64,000 nt of DNA. Origin: Variovorax gossypii (GTDB taxonomy: Bacteria > Pseudomonadota > Gammaproteobacteria > Burkholderiales > Burkholderiaceae_C). The notes under the pieces were generated by a model. The model searched no databases. It was not told the DNA's origin and saw nothing but the letters and a program-made list of their open reading frames with translations. Where the stretch lies: NCBI RefSeq assembly GCF_003965815.1, contig NZ_RXOE01000001.1, forward strand, positions 1,240,001-1,304,000, read 5' to 3'. The stretch's first letter is position 1; each line of letters begins with the position of its first letter. Of the stretch, positions 1-8,999 are shown piece after piece. Position numbers and translations under genes: made by a program.

Positions 1-1
1 G

Positions 2-1255
2 CTGTTCTTCGCCATCTCGGCGATGGCTTTCCTGCGCACGCTGCACTACTACGCGGGCGGCAGCTACATCCCGATCTCGGACGACTGGTTCGAGTGGATG
101 ACCGTCTCCAGCCTGCTCTGGCTGATCATCCTCATCCACCTGTTCCTGCAGCGCCTTCACCAGCAGCCCTCGGTCTGGCTGACGCGCATCTCGATCGGGC
201 TGGTGCTGGCCTGCAACATCACGACGCTGCCCCACCTGTCGACGAAGATCGTCAACCTCTACCTGTTCACGCCGCTGCTCAACCTGGCGGTACTGCCCGT
301 CGCGGTGCTGATCTTCACGGTCAACCTGCGCAAGTCGCTGCGCACGCAGCTGACCGAGGGGCAGCTGGTGGCGGGCTGGACGGTGTTCGCGGTGGCGCTC
401 ACCTCCTACGACGGGCTGCTGCAGAACAACCTCGTCAGCCCTGAGAGCGTGTACATGTCTCCGTACGCGATCATCAGCCTGTTCTTCGTGTTCTCGTACA
501 TCATGTTCCAGCGCTACACCGGTGCCTTCGCCGAGGTGGGCCGGCTGAACAAGGGCCTGGCCCAGCGCCTGCAGGCTCGCGAGGCCGAGCTGGAGCAGAG
601 CTACCAGCGGCTGCGCGTGATCGAGAACCAGAACATGCTCAACGCCGAGCGCCGCCGCCTGATGCAGGACATGCACGATGGCCTGGGCTCCTCGCTCATC
701 AGCGCGATCCGCTCGGTGGAAAGAGGCGCCATGACCGAGGCCGAGATTTCCCGCGTGCTGAAAGGCTGCATGGAAGACCTGCGGCTGGTGATCGACTCCA
801 TGGAAAGCGTGGAGGCCGACCTGCTCCTGCTGCTGGCGACCATGCGCTTCCGCCTCGCGCCGCGCATCGAGAGCGCGGGAATCACGCTGCAGTGGGAAGT
901 GCAGCCCGTGCCCAGCCTCCCCTGGCTCGACCCGGACGGCGCGCTGCACATCCTGCGCATCGTGCAGGAGTGCGTGGCCAACGTGCTGCGCCACACCCGG
1001 GCCACCACCATCTGCGTCAGCACCGCGACGGTCGACGACGGCGTATGCGTGGTCGTCGAGGACAACGGCGGGGGCTTCGACTTGCAGGAAGCCATGCGCC
1101 GTGGCGGCCGGGGCCTGCGCAACCAGCAGCGCCGCGCGCATGCGATCGGCGGCACGGTGGGCTGGCAGTCTGGCGCCAACGGAACTCGCTTCACGCTCTG
1201 GCTGCCGCTGCACCGCAAGGCCGAGACCGACAAGGCGGCCATCAGCACCTTCTGA
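2..1255 (+). CDS. Membrane sensor histidine kinase (5' truncated by window)
   Basis: The frame is open from base 2, so the start lies upstream; ATG 23 is probably internal. The first ~180 residues hold several hydrophobic segments resembling a 7TM-DISM-type sensor. A short coiled coil follows, then a HisKA_3 dimerisation domain with RRRLMQDMHDGLGSSL; the His near residue 225 is the expected phosphorylation site. The C-terminus is a HATPase_c domain with an N-box (ECVANVLRHT) and a G-box (VVEDNGGGF). By family (NarX/LytS-like hybrids) it would autophosphorylate and pass phosphate to a LuxR-type response regulator, which is not in the window. The signal sensed cannot be read from the sequence. 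Confidence 0.88.
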   Translation: MFFAISAMAFLRTLHYYAGGSYIPISDDWFEWMTVSSLLWLIILIHLFLQRLHQQPSVWLTRISIGLVLACNITTLPHLSTKIVNLYLFTPLLNLAVLPVAVLIFTVNLRKSLRTQLTEGQLVAGWTVFAVALTSYDGLLQNNLVSPESVYMSPYAIISLFFVFSYIMFQRYTGAFAEVGRLNKGLAQRLQAREAELEQSYQRLRVIENQNMLNAERRRLMQDMHDGLGSSLISAIRSVERGAMTEAEISRVLKGCMEDLRLVIDSMESVEADLLLLLATMRFRLAPRIESAGITLQWEVQPVPSLPWLDPDGALHILRIVQECVANVLRHTRATTICVSTATVDDGVCVVVEDNGGGFDLQEAMRRGGRGLRNQQRRAHAIGGTVGWQSGANGTRFTLWLPLHRKAETDKAAISTF

Positions 1256-1267
1256 GAAGCCGGCGGC

Positions 1268-2161
1268 TCAGAGGCCCGCGACGATCTGCTCGCGCAGCCA
1301 TCTGTGGGCCGGATCGCGGTGCCGGCGTTCGTGCCAGAGCATCGCCATCTCGTAGCCCGGCACCTCCAGCGGCGCCTCCACTACGCGCAGCCCGGACGCG
1401 CCGCGCGCCAGTCGCTCGGGCAGCATCGCGACCATGTCGGTGGCGGCCAGCGCCGACATCATGAAGAGAAAGTGCGGCACCGACAGCACCACGCGCCGCG
1501 TCAGCCCTCTTTCGGCGAGCGCCTCGTCGGTAGGCCCTGCGAAGCCGCCGCCGGCGAGCGAGACCACCACGTGCTCCAGCGCGCAGAACTGCGCGAGCGT
1601 CGGCCGCCGCTTCAGCCGCGGATGGCCCGCACGCCCGACCAGCACATAGCGCTCGTGGAACAGCACGCGCGCGTGCAGGCCGGGCGGCGCGCCCACGCTG
1701 GTGTGGAAGAACAGGTCGATCTCCCCGCTCTCGAGCTGCCGCGCCATGCGCGAAGGCACGGCCTCCACCACCGCCAGCCGCGTGTTCGGCGCGGCGGCGC
1801 GCAGCCCGGCCAGCGCCGGCAGCAGGATGGCTGACTCGGCGTAGTCGGCCGCGGCAACGCGCCAGGTGGTGCTCGCCTCGGCGGGGTCGAAGGGGCGCGT
1901 CGGCGCCACCGCACGGCCCAGCGCCTCCAGCGCCTCGCGCAGCGGCTCCCGCAGTTCATCGGCTCGCGCGGTGGGCCGCATGCCGCGCTGCGCGGGCAGC
2001 AGCAGCGGATCGCCGAACACCTCTCGCAGCTTGGCCAGTTGCACGCTCACCGAGGGCTGCGACAGGTTCAGCCGCTCGGCTGCGCGCGTCACGTTGCGCT
2101 CGGCCAGCAGCGTGTCGAGCGTGACCAGCAGGTTGAGGTCGAGGCGGCTGAAATTGTTCAT
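1268..2161 (-). CDS. LysR-family transcriptional regulator
   Basis: 297 residues, the usual LysR length. The N-terminal winged helix-turn-helix contains RNVTRAAERLNLSQPSVSVQ at about residues 22-41, followed by a periplasmic-binding-protein-like effector domain. It is divergent from the NAD(P)H oxidoreductase gene at 2251, with an 89-bp gap, so by LysR convention it probably regulates that gene and itself. The DNA-binding part most resembles the NodD/SyrM-like branch that begins with F-S-R-L-D-L-N-L. The effector is unknown; a quinone or electrophile is a reasonable guess only because of the neighbour. Confidence 0.9.
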   Translation of the reverse strand: MNNFSRLDLNLLVTLDTLLAERNVTRAAERLNLSQPSVSVQLAKLREVFGDPLLLPAQRGMRPTARADELREPLREALEALGRAVAPTRPFDPAEASTTWRVAAADYAESAILLPALAGLRAAAPNTRLAVVEAVPSRMARQLESGEIDLFFHTSVGAPPGLHARVLFHERYVLVGRAGHPRLKRRPTLAQFCALEHVVVSLAGGGFAGPTDEALAERGLTRRVVLSVPHFLFMMSALAATDMVAMLPERLARGASGLRVVEAPLEVPGYEMAMLWHERRHRDPAHRWLREQIVAGL

Positions 2162-2250
2162 GGCAATTCCTGGAATTCATACTATTCATTTCCAATATAT
2201 CGCCACGGAGCCTAACCTGAGGGCATCTCCACTCGAATCCTCCTGAAATC

Positions 2251-3027
2251 ATGAATGTCCTGCTGGTACTCGCCCACCCCGAAACCGCTTCGCTCAACGG
2301 CTCGCTCCACCGCTTCATGCTCGAACGCCTGACGGCCGCCGGGCATTCGGTGCGCGTGTCCGACCTGTACGCCATGCGCTGGAAGCCGGCGCTCGATGCC
2401 GACGACTTTCCCGCGCGCGACACCGCCGCGCGCTTCGACCCGGCCCTCGATTCGCAGCAGGCCTTCGAGGCCGGCACCCAGACCGCCGACATCGCCGCCG
2501 AGCAGGAAAAGCTGCTCTGGGCCGACGCAGTGATCCTGCAGTTCCCGCTCTGGTGGTACTCGATGCCCGCCATCCTCAAGGGCTGGATCGAGCGCATCTA
2601 CGCCTACGGCTTTGCCTACGGCGTCGGCGAGCATTCCGACACGCACTGGGGCGACCGCTTCGGCGAAGGCGTGATGGCCGGCAAGCGCGCCATGCTGGTG
2701 GTCACGACCGGCGGCTGGGCCTCGCACTACGCGCCGCGCGGCATCAACGGGCCGATGGACGACCTGCTCTTCCCGATCCACCACGGCATCCTCTACTACC
2801 CCGGCTTCGACGTGCTGTCGCCCTACGTGGTGCATCGCACGCACAAGGTCGACGAGGCCGCCTATGCGCGCATCACGGACGAACTGGGCCAGCGGCTGGA
2901 CACCCTCTTCACCGCCGACCCGATTCCCTTCCGCCGCCAGAACGCGGGCGACTACGAGATTCCCGCGCTCACCCTGCGCGAGCACATCGCACCGGGCAGG
3001 ACGGGCTTCGCGGCGCACACCGCCTGA
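2251..3027 (+). CDS. NAD(P)H:quinone oxidoreductase, flavodoxin-like fold
   Basis: 258 residues. The start NVLLVLAHPETASLNGSL is the FMN/FAD phosphate-binding loop of the NQO1/MdaB/KefF family. Further family signatures are the FPLWWYSMPAILKGWIERI segment (residues ~96-114) and TTGGWASHYAPRG near residue 152. These proteins make two-electron reductions of quinones or azo/nitro compounds with NAD(P)H in the cytoplasm. The start ATG at 2251 is preceded by a GA-rich stretch and sits opposite the divergent LysR gene, its likely regulator. The substrate is not determinable. Confidence 0.88.
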   Translation: MNVLLVLAHPETASLNGSLHRFMLERLTAAGHSVRVSDLYAMRWKPALDADDFPARDTAARFDPALDSQQAFEAGTQTADIAAEQEKLLWADAVILQFPLWWYSMPAILKGWIERIYAYGFAYGVGEHSDTHWGDRFGEGVMAGKRAMLVVTTGGWASHYAPRGINGPMDDLLFPIHHGILYYPGFDVLSPYVVHRTHKVDEAAYARITDELGQRLDTLFTADPIPFRRQNAGDYEIPALTLREHIAPGRTGFAAHTA

Positions 3028-3090
3028 AGCAAATGCCGGCAGCGCTCGTGCCGGCACATCTCCAACCTGCCTCCTGTAGGTCGCCGCAAA

Positions 3091-3402
3091 TCACACGCCA
3101 AAGATCACAACGACCAGCACGATGGCGAAGTCCAGTGCAAGGATGCCGACGATCACCATGAGCACTGCAAAAAGCGCAAGATACATGACGCGCCTTGGAA
3201 TGCTCGGGGTAGACGGCACGCAACGCCAATAGATCCAGAGGCCCCACAGGATCATTGCCGTCCACGCAAGCGGAACAGGCAACCAGTCGGTGATGATGGT
3301 CGGATAGACCGTCCTGGCGAGCACCGAGGTCAACACACCGATGACAGGAAACGCGACAGCCCAGAGGGCGACGCTCAGAGCAAGTCGCCAACCGACTTTC
3401 AC
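3091..3402 (-). CDS. Small inner-membrane protein of unknown function
   Basis: I place the start at GTG 3402, whose last two bases overlap the TGA (3401-3399) of the upstream gene in a GTGA arrangement; this indicates translational coupling. An in-frame start at 3450 would lie deep inside that upstream gene. The 103-residue product has three to four hydrophobic segments (near residues 6-28, 38-58, 70-100) and no recognisable motif. It is coupled to the unknown gene at 3399-3947, so the two may act together as a soluble or secreted protein and a membrane partner. Base composition here is clearly less GC-rich than in the neighbours, consistent with a recent arrival. Confidence 0.6.
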   Translation of the reverse strand: MKVGWRLALSVALWAVAFPVIGVLTSVLARTVYPTIITDWLPVPLAWTAMILWGLWIYWRCVPSTPSIPRRVMYLALFAVLMVIVGILALDFAIVLVVVIFGV

Positions 3403-3947
3403 CGCAGGGCCTCGCCCTTGAAGAAATGCAGGGGCATGGGCTCTTCCCAACCGGGCATCTGATAGCCGGCTACCTTGAGTTCCGGCACATACCCCATCAC
3501 GCTGCGAAGCAATGCAGCGAGATACGAGCTGCTGTTGTACTCACCGGGGTTCATCCTCTCGCCTCTCACCTTTGCCGGGAAGCTGTACGGGGAGACATAG
3601 CTTGCAAAGTTCAACGCCCGCTTGATCAGCTCCTGCGCGAATGTTTGACGGCTCATACCGCTTGGAGGGTCCAACGGGATCCGGATGAGTGCTTCAGCGG
3701 GCAACTGGTTTGCATAGATGTTGGTCCTGATTCGCAGGACATTGCGCAAGCCCGCTTCTCCATATGTAGGTTGTCCATCGATTACGGTGATACCGCTGTA
3801 AGCAGCATCGATCACCAGCGAGATGTGATCCCCCTTTTTTTGATAGGCACGCCTTCCGGCGAGCCCATCAATTGGAGGACACACGCATTGCAGTGATAAG
3901 TCGATATGAGCCCGCAGTTCGACTGGTCGACCCCTCCAGGGATCCAA
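3399..3947 (-). CDS. Unknown protein, uncertain or lost start
   Basis: 182 residues from ATG 3947, but the N-terminal ~20 residues look non-coding-like (Pro/Arg rich) and I see no good ribosome-binding site. The true start may be elsewhere, or the gene may be a 5'-truncated remnant. A conserved-looking body begins near GDHISLVIDAAYSG (residues ~39-52) and ends with NPGEYNSSSYLAALLRS and a PGWEEPMP tail. His followed by a late NS-S-Y/L segment is reminiscent of papain-like or NlpC/P60-like hydrolases attached to effector proteins, but I cannot confirm catalytic residues. It lies directly before the coupled membrane protein at 3091-3402, in a lower-GC patch. Confidence 0.45.
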   Translation of the reverse strand: MDPWRGRPVELRAHIDLSLQCVCPPIDGLAGRRAYQKKGDHISLVIDAAYSGITVIDGQPTYGEAGLRNVLRIRTNIYANQLPAEALIRIPLDPPSGMSRQTFAQELIKRALNFASYVSPYSFPAKVRGERMNPGEYNSSSYLAALLRSVMGYVPELKVAGYQMPGWEEPMPLHFFKGEALR

Positions 3948-3979
3948 CCAGTGCGTGCATCACAGCAGATGCCCGAGTC

Positions 3980-6070
3980 TCAGGGCAACACGGGATTGGC
4001 CACCGCATTCGCGATGGCCGAGTCCGCATCAACGCGCAGCATGAAGCGTTTCGCCACCAGGTCGTTGGCGGCCGTAGTCACCGCCGCCACATAGCCCGCC
4101 TGGTCCGTATAGCGCTCCTGCAGCGAAGGACGCGGGTCACTGCCACGCAACGCGGCGGTCTTCGCGAGCGGGAAGTACGAGCCGAACAGGCCCGCCTGAT
4201 CGATACGCCCGGGCACGCTCGTGTAGTTCCAGCCGGTATTCGTGCCCAGCGGCACGGCCACGTCGAGGCTGCGGATGCCGGCGATGTCGTTGCCGTCGGC
4301 GTCCACCTGCGGCACCAGGATCGCGTAGTCGCGGCCGAGGTAGGCCGGCGGCACCTGCGTGGCGATGCCGCTCTCGTCCTGCGGCCGGTAGTTCGGGCCC
4401 CAGTCGAGCAGCGAATAGTTGTTGACCAGCCCCGTGTAGCTCACGCCCGGAATGGCCGGAAACTTGACCTGCTGCGGGCGCACCAGCGTGGCGTCGGCGA
4501 TCTTTGGCACCTGGCTGTCGGGCGGCGTGGTGCCCTTGACGACCCAGTCTTCCAGGTTCTGGTACAGCGCGCGCACCACAGGGATCACGCCTGCATTGCC
4601 GTTGGTCGCGTAGAGCGCGCCGGCGCTCGCGCCCGGCAGCGATGCCAAGCCCAGCAGATGGTGCGTGCTGGCGTAGTAGTAGACGCGCGCGTTGGCGGGC
4701 TGCACGAGGTCGGTCGTGCCCCAGGCGTCGGTCAGCAGCGGCGAGCCCTGCAGCACGTAGAACTCGGTGCCGCTGAAACCGATGAAGAGCTTGGGGCAGC
4801 TGCCGCTCGCCTCGCAGCGCGACAGGATGCCGCCGCGGCGCTGTGCCACGTCGTCCACGTAGTCCTTCGAGAGGCCGCGCGTGCCGGCCTGTCCGAAGGC
4901 CGTGTGGTCGGCACGCACGCCGCCACCGCCGCCCGGAATGGAAAAGCGCATGTTGATGTTCGTCTGCCGCGCCGCGATCTGCGCGAATACGCCGTCGAAC
5001 ACCTTCTGGCCCGCGCGGTCCTCGTTGAAGCCGAGGTGCACGAAGGTCTTCATGAAGTTGCCGCACTGCGAGACGCCGGAGGCGATCGTGTTCCTGATGG
5101 CTGAGGCCACCGGGTTGGCCGTGCCCGTCGAGTCGCTCGCGTCGCGGTGGAAGAAGGTGATCATGTCGCGCAGCGCCGCGAGGCCCAGGCCCATGACCTT
5201 CGGGTCCTTCGCGACGTAGACCAGTTCGTAGAGGTAGGCCGGGTCCCACTTGTCCTTCAGGCACACGTTCGTCTCGTCGGGCGTGCCGGGGAATGGCGTT
5301 GCGGCGCTGCACTTCGCAAACTTCCAGTCGCTCGCCGGGATGAGCTGCCGTGCGTCGCCTTCGTTGATGCGGCGCGTGAGCACATAGCCGGGCTTGGCGT
5401 TGTCGAGGCTCGCGGTCGCGTAGGCCTGCATCGCGGCATTGAACGGACCACCGGGCAGCGGCAGCGAATCGTTGGTGGCGGCGGTGGGCAGCAGCTCGGC
5501 GCGATAGGTGCCGGTGATGCTGCTGCCGTCGGCGTTCTTCGCGACCGGCACCTTCAGCGTGAGCTTGCCGGTGGCGGCCGGCACGTCGCCCTGCCATGCG
5601 GCCGTGAGGAACACATAGCCGCGCGAGGCGAAGTACGGATCGAGGTTCACGATGTTGCCGCGGTTCGGCGCGTCGTAGCGCAGCACGCCGCTGGCCTTGC
5701 TCATGTCCTTGGGCTTGAAGAGCACGAAGTCGGACGTGTACTCGACCTTGCCGTTGGCGTTGAGCGGCGCGAGCTGCAGGTCCTGGATGATCGCGTTGCG
5801 CGCATCCTTCGGGTCGACCTCTCCGGTGAAGGTGCCGCTGATCTTCTCGTAGGCACCGACGCTGCCGAAGGTGCCCGGCACGTCTTCCGTCGCGGTGATC
5901 GCGAGCTTGTATTTCGGTGCCGATGCGGCCGCCGGTGGTGTCGCGGCCGGCGGCGTGGTGGCGGACGGCAGCAGCAGGCCGCCTCCTCCACCGCCGCTGC
6001 CGCCGCAGCCGCTCAGAAGAAAAAGGGCGGCCGAAGCCACCGTGGCAGCCCTGAGGCTCCAGCGTTTCAT
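3980..6070 (-). CDS. Lipoprotein alpha/beta hydrolase domain protein
   Basis: 696 residues. A lipoprotein signal peptide ends in the lipobox LLSGC followed by a Gly-rich linker, so the mature protein is probably anchored to the outer or inner membrane from Cys21. The body matches the large alpha/beta hydrolase-domain family (Pfam Abhydrolase_10 type). A nucleophile-elbow-like GVSQCGN near residue 335 supplies the Ser, and HHLLG and HTAFG segments lie downstream. The Gly/Pro/Ala linker at residues 22-50 is low complexity. The gene stands alone upstream of a Bug receptor gene, so it may process the ester whose product the receptor binds; that is inference. Family members are poorly characterised. 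Confidence 0.75.
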   Translation of the reverse strand: MKRWSLRAATVASAALFLLSGCGGSGGGGGGLLLPSATTPPAATPPAAASAPKYKLAITATEDVPGTFGSVGAYEKISGTFTGEVDPKDARNAIIQDLQLAPLNANGKVEYTSDFVLFKPKDMSKASGVLRYDAPNRGNIVNLDPYFASRGYVFLTAAWQGDVPAATGKLTLKVPVAKNADGSSITGTYRAELLPTAATNDSLPLPGGPFNAAMQAYATASLDNAKPGYVLTRRINEGDARQLIPASDWKFAKCSAATPFPGTPDETNVCLKDKWDPAYLYELVYVAKDPKVMGLGLAALRDMITFFHRDASDSTGTANPVASAIRNTIASGVSQCGNFMKTFVHLGFNEDRAGQKVFDGVFAQIAARQTNINMRFSIPGGGGGVRADHTAFGQAGTRGLSKDYVDDVAQRRGGILSRCEASGSCPKLFIGFSGTEFYVLQGSPLLTDAWGTTDLVQPANARVYYYASTHHLLGLASLPGASAGALYATNGNAGVIPVVRALYQNLEDWVVKGTTPPDSQVPKIADATLVRPQQVKFPAIPGVSYTGLVNNYSLLDWGPNYRPQDESGIATQVPPAYLGRDYAILVPQVDADGNDIAGIRSLDVAVPLGTNTGWNYTSVPGRIDQAGLFGSYFPLAKTAALRGSDPRPSLQERYTDQAGYVAAVTTAANDLVAKRFMLRVDADSAIANAVANPVLP

Positions 6071-6138
6071 GGTTTGTCTCCTTCGTTGTGTGTCTTTGTC
6101 TGCGTGCGGCGCCGATCCCCGCTACGGCGCGCAGGCGG

Positions 6139-7104
6139 CTACTCGGCCTCGATGCCGGCGGCCTTCACGATGCGGCCCCACTTCTGCGACTCGCCAGCCT
6201 GGAACTTCCCGAGTTCCTCGGGCGAGCTGGTGAACACCTCGGTGCCGGTCGGCTCATAGAAGGCGGTCTTCGCGGCCTCGCTCTTCGCTGCCTTCACCAG
6301 CAGCCCGTTGAGCCGCTTCACCACGGCCGGCGGCGTCTTCGCGGGTGCGTAGGCCGCGAACCAGTAGCCCATCTCGTAGCCCTTGACGCCCGCCTCGGCG
6401 ATGGTGGGCACGTCGGGCGCGAGTGCCGAGCGCGTGGAACTGGAGAAGCCCAGCGCACGCAGCTTGCCGGCCTTGACCTGCGGCAGGCCGGTGGCGGTGT
6501 CGGTGATCATCATGTTGATCTGCCCGCCCAGCAGGTCGGTCACGGCGAGCGTGTTGCTCTTGTAGGGCACATGCAGCAGCTTGATGTCGGCCATCTGCTG
6601 CAGCAGTTCGCCTGCCATGCGGCTCGACGAGCTGCCGCTGCCGAAGCTGTACTTGCCCGGCTCCTTCTTCGCCAGCGCGATGAATTCGGCCACGCTCTTC
6701 GCGGGGAACGTGGGGTTCACCACCATGATCTGCCCGCCCTTGCCCAGCGCCGCGACGGGCGAGAAGTCCTTCACCGGGTCGTAGGGCAGCTTCTTGAACA
6801 GGTGCTCGTTGGCCGCGTGCGTGGTGTTGGTGGTGATGAGCACCGTGTAGCCGTCGGCCGGCGCCTTGGCCACGTTCTGCGAAGCGATGAAGCCGCTGGC
6901 GCCGGCCCTGTTGTCGATGACCACGGCCTGCTTGGTCTCGGCGGTGATCTGGGTGCCGAGCGCGCGGGCGATCTGGTCGGTGGCGGTGCCCGCCGCGAAC
7001 GGCACGACGAAGGTGATGGGCTTCTCGGGAAAGGCCTGCGCATGGCCCAGCAGCGGCGCCAGGGCCAGGGCAGCAGTCAGCACGGTGAGGGGGAATCGCT
7101 TCAT
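6139..7104 (-). CDS. Bug-family tripartite tricarboxylate transporter receptor
   Basis: 321 residues with a Sec signal peptide (MKRFPLTVLTAALALAPLLG, cleavage after HAQA). The hallmark Bug start follows: FPEKPITFVVPFAAG with a TDQIAR loop, then VVIDNRAGASG and PYKSNTLAV. Bug proteins are periplasmic solute receptors of the TctABC class and usually bind carboxylates. No TctA/TctB membrane genes are nearby, as is usual for orphan Bug proteins of Bordetella and Variovorax. It ends the minus-strand operon AtuA (8911) - AtuA-C-like (7523) - Bug, so its ligand is probably a substrate of that unit. Confidence 0.93.
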   Translation of the reverse strand: MKRFPLTVLTAALALAPLLGHAQAFPEKPITFVVPFAAGTATDQIARALGTQITAETKQAVVIDNRAGASGFIASQNVAKAPADGYTVLITTNTTHAANEHLFKKLPYDPVKDFSPVAALGKGGQIMVVNPTFPAKSVAEFIALAKKEPGKYSFGSGSSSSRMAGELLQQMADIKLLHVPYKSNTLAVTDLLGGQINMMITDTATGLPQVKAGKLRALGFSSSTRSALAPDVPTIAEAGVKGYEMGYWFAAYAPAKTPPAVVKRLNGLLVKAAKSEAAKTAFYEPTGTEVFTSSPEELGKFQAGESQKWGRIVKAAGIEAE

Positions 7105-7157
7105 TGTCTTGTCTCCGTATGGAATCGCTTGGCAAAGGAAAAGGAAAAGGGTTGCGG

Positions 7158-7523
7158 CTACGGCCCGGCCAGCAGCGGCACCAGCTCGCGCGGCACGCGC
7201 ACCGGCATGTCGAGCAGCAGGAAGGAAAGCGCCTTGCCGTGCGCGTCGAGGTTCAGCGCGTCGTTGACGCCGCCGTCGAGAACCGCGTCGAGCACGAAGT
7301 TCATCGCATGCAGCTTCGGCAGCAGGAAGCGCTGCACCTGCGAAGGCGAGCGGTGAAGGAACTGCGCAGCCACGCGCTCCGGCGTGATCTGCTCGACCAG
7401 CACGGGATAGAGCCGCGCGTGCCAGGCGATGACGCTGATGTTGGATCGATCGCCCTTGTCGCCGGTGCGGCCGTGGGCGGCGCGGTACAGCGGCACTTCG
7501 ACGGTGTCTGCGATGTCGTTCAT
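7158..7523 (-). CDS. AtuA C-terminal-domain-like protein
   Basis: The start ATG 7523 overlaps the stop of the upstream AtuA gene by ATGA, indicating translational coupling; an ATG at 7586 would lie inside AtuA. The 121-residue product contains RAAHGRTGDKGDRSNISVI at its start (residues ~12-30), a very conserved block of the AtuA C-terminal domain family. In acyclic terpene utilisation proteins this domain can be fused to, or split from, the larger AtuA domain. Here it is split and presumably forms a complex with the product of 7520-8911. The catalytic role of the family is not established. Confidence 0.83.
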   Translation of the reverse strand: MNDIADTVEVPLYRAAHGRTGDKGDRSNISVIAWHARLYPVLVEQITPERVAAQFLHRSPSQVQRFLLPKLHAMNFVLDAVLDGGVNDALNLDAHGKALSFLLLDMPVRVPRELVPLLAGP

Positions 7524-8911
7524 GCCAGTTGCTCCTGCGGGATCAGCTCGAAGCGCACCGGTATCGCCTCGCGCGGCAACAGGCACGACAGCGTGTTCAG
7601 CCTGGGCGTGAGTGCGGTGCGCACGCCGCCGCCGCCCGCCGGGCCGCAGGTGTAGAGCGCCATCACCTCGCGCGCCAGCCGCTCGGCCTGCGCGCGCTCC
7701 GTGTGCGAAGCCGCGACGCGCAGGCGCACGTCGCGCAGGCCGGCATCGGGCGTATCCGCCAGCGCACGGCCGGCGTCGTCGCCGAAGATGCTCAGGGCAC
7801 CGATGAGGTCCACGCGCAGCGAGAGGCCTTCGAGGCGCTTTCTCAGCACCTCCGCCGCGAGCCGCGCACGGGCCTCGGCGCCCGGGCCTGCATAGGAGAT
7901 TTCGCCTTCGGCCAGCCAGCCGCCTTCATGGCACACGTTGACCTTGTAGCGGTCGGGCCGCGCGTGGCCTCGCACGCCGGAAAGCGCCACCCGATCGGCT
8001 CCGTCGAGCGCATTTACTTCGGCTTCGGAGATGTCGGCGACCACGTCGGGCGTCAGGTAGGCGGCCGGGTCGTGCACCTCATAGAGCAGCTGTTCCTTCA
8101 CCGTGGCCTCGCTCACGAGACCACCGGTGCCGTCGGCCTTGCCGATGGTGCAGCGGCCGTCGGCGTCGATCTCGGCAATCGGGAAGCCCACTGCCTCCAG
8201 GCCCGGCACGTCCTTGTAGCCCGGGTCGGCGAAGTAGCCGCCGCACACCTGCGCGCCGCATTCGAGCAGATGGCCGGCCATGGTCGCGCGGCCCAGCCGG
8301 TCCCAGTCGTCGCAGCGCCAACCGAAGTGCGACATGGCAGGGCCGACGGTCAGTGAAGGATCGGCCACGCGGCCGCACACCACGATCTGCGCACCCGCAT
8401 CGAGCGCGGCCGCGATCGGCTCGGCGCCGATGTAGGCATTGGCGCTCACGACGCGCAGGCCCTGCATGCGTGCCCCGAGCGCTTCGTCAAGCAATGCGCG
8501 GTGTTCCGGGCCCGACAGGTCGTCGCCCTCCACCACCGCGATGCGCGGCGCGCCCGCACCGAGTTCGCGCGCCATGCGGGCGATGTGCCGGGCGGCGGCG
8601 CGCGGATTGGCCGCGCCGAAGTTGCTCACGATGCGGATGCCGTGCGCCAGGCAGCGTGCGAGCACGGGCCGCAGCATGGGGTCGAGCAGCGGCTCGTAAC
8701 CCGCCTCGGGGTTGTCGCGGCGGCGCAGTTGCGCCAGAGCGAGCGTGCGTTCGGCCAGCGTCTCGAAGATCAGGAAGGCGCGCTGCCCTGCGGGACCGCT
8801 GGCCAGGCGCGCGATCAGCGTGTCGACCACCGGCCCGGCGGCGTCGGTGCGGTCGCCAGAGAAACCGGCGGCGCAACCGATCAACAGCGTGGGCGGAACA
8901 TTCGGATTCAT
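7520..8911 (-). CDS. AtuA family protein (acyclic terpene utilisation type)
   Basis: 463 residues from ATG 8911. The start LLIGCAAGFSGDRTDAAGPV and the central VVSANAYIGAEPIAAALDAG and VVCGRVADPSLTVGP segments are typical of the AtuA family (DUF1446). AtuA is needed for citronellol/geraniol degradation in Pseudomonas, but many homologues sit in other catabolic operons with Bug receptors, as here. The gene is divergent from the LysR gene at 9000 with an 88-bp gap; that regulator is its likely controller. The molecular reaction remains unknown, so no specific substrate is proposed. Confidence 0.85.
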   Translation of the reverse strand: MNPNVPPTLLIGCAAGFSGDRTDAAGPVVDTLIARLASGPAGQRAFLIFETLAERTLALAQLRRRDNPEAGYEPLLDPMLRPVLARCLAHGIRIVSNFGAANPRAAARHIARMARELGAGAPRIAVVEGDDLSGPEHRALLDEALGARMQGLRVVSANAYIGAEPIAAALDAGAQIVVCGRVADPSLTVGPAMSHFGWRCDDWDRLGRATMAGHLLECGAQVCGGYFADPGYKDVPGLEAVGFPIAEIDADGRCTIGKADGTGGLVSEATVKEQLLYEVHDPAAYLTPDVVADISEAEVNALDGADRVALSGVRGHARPDRYKVNVCHEGGWLAEGEISYAGPGAEARARLAAEVLRKRLEGLSLRVDLIGALSIFGDDAGRALADTPDAGLRDVRLRVAASHTERAQAERLAREVMALYTCGPAGGGGVRTALTPRLNTLSCLLPREAIPVRFELIPQEQLA

Positions 8912-8999
8912 CGGCGTGCACTGTAGGCAGCACGGGGTCATCCGTAAAATCGAAAATCCGGATCGATTGATCCGCTTTTCAAATAACAAGAGAGACATC

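Noticed and set aside
3035..3057. Inverted repeat TGCCGGC / GCCGGCA after the quinone oxidoreductase gene
   Set aside because: A plausible stem, but no T-run follows on either strand; not strong enough to call a terminator.
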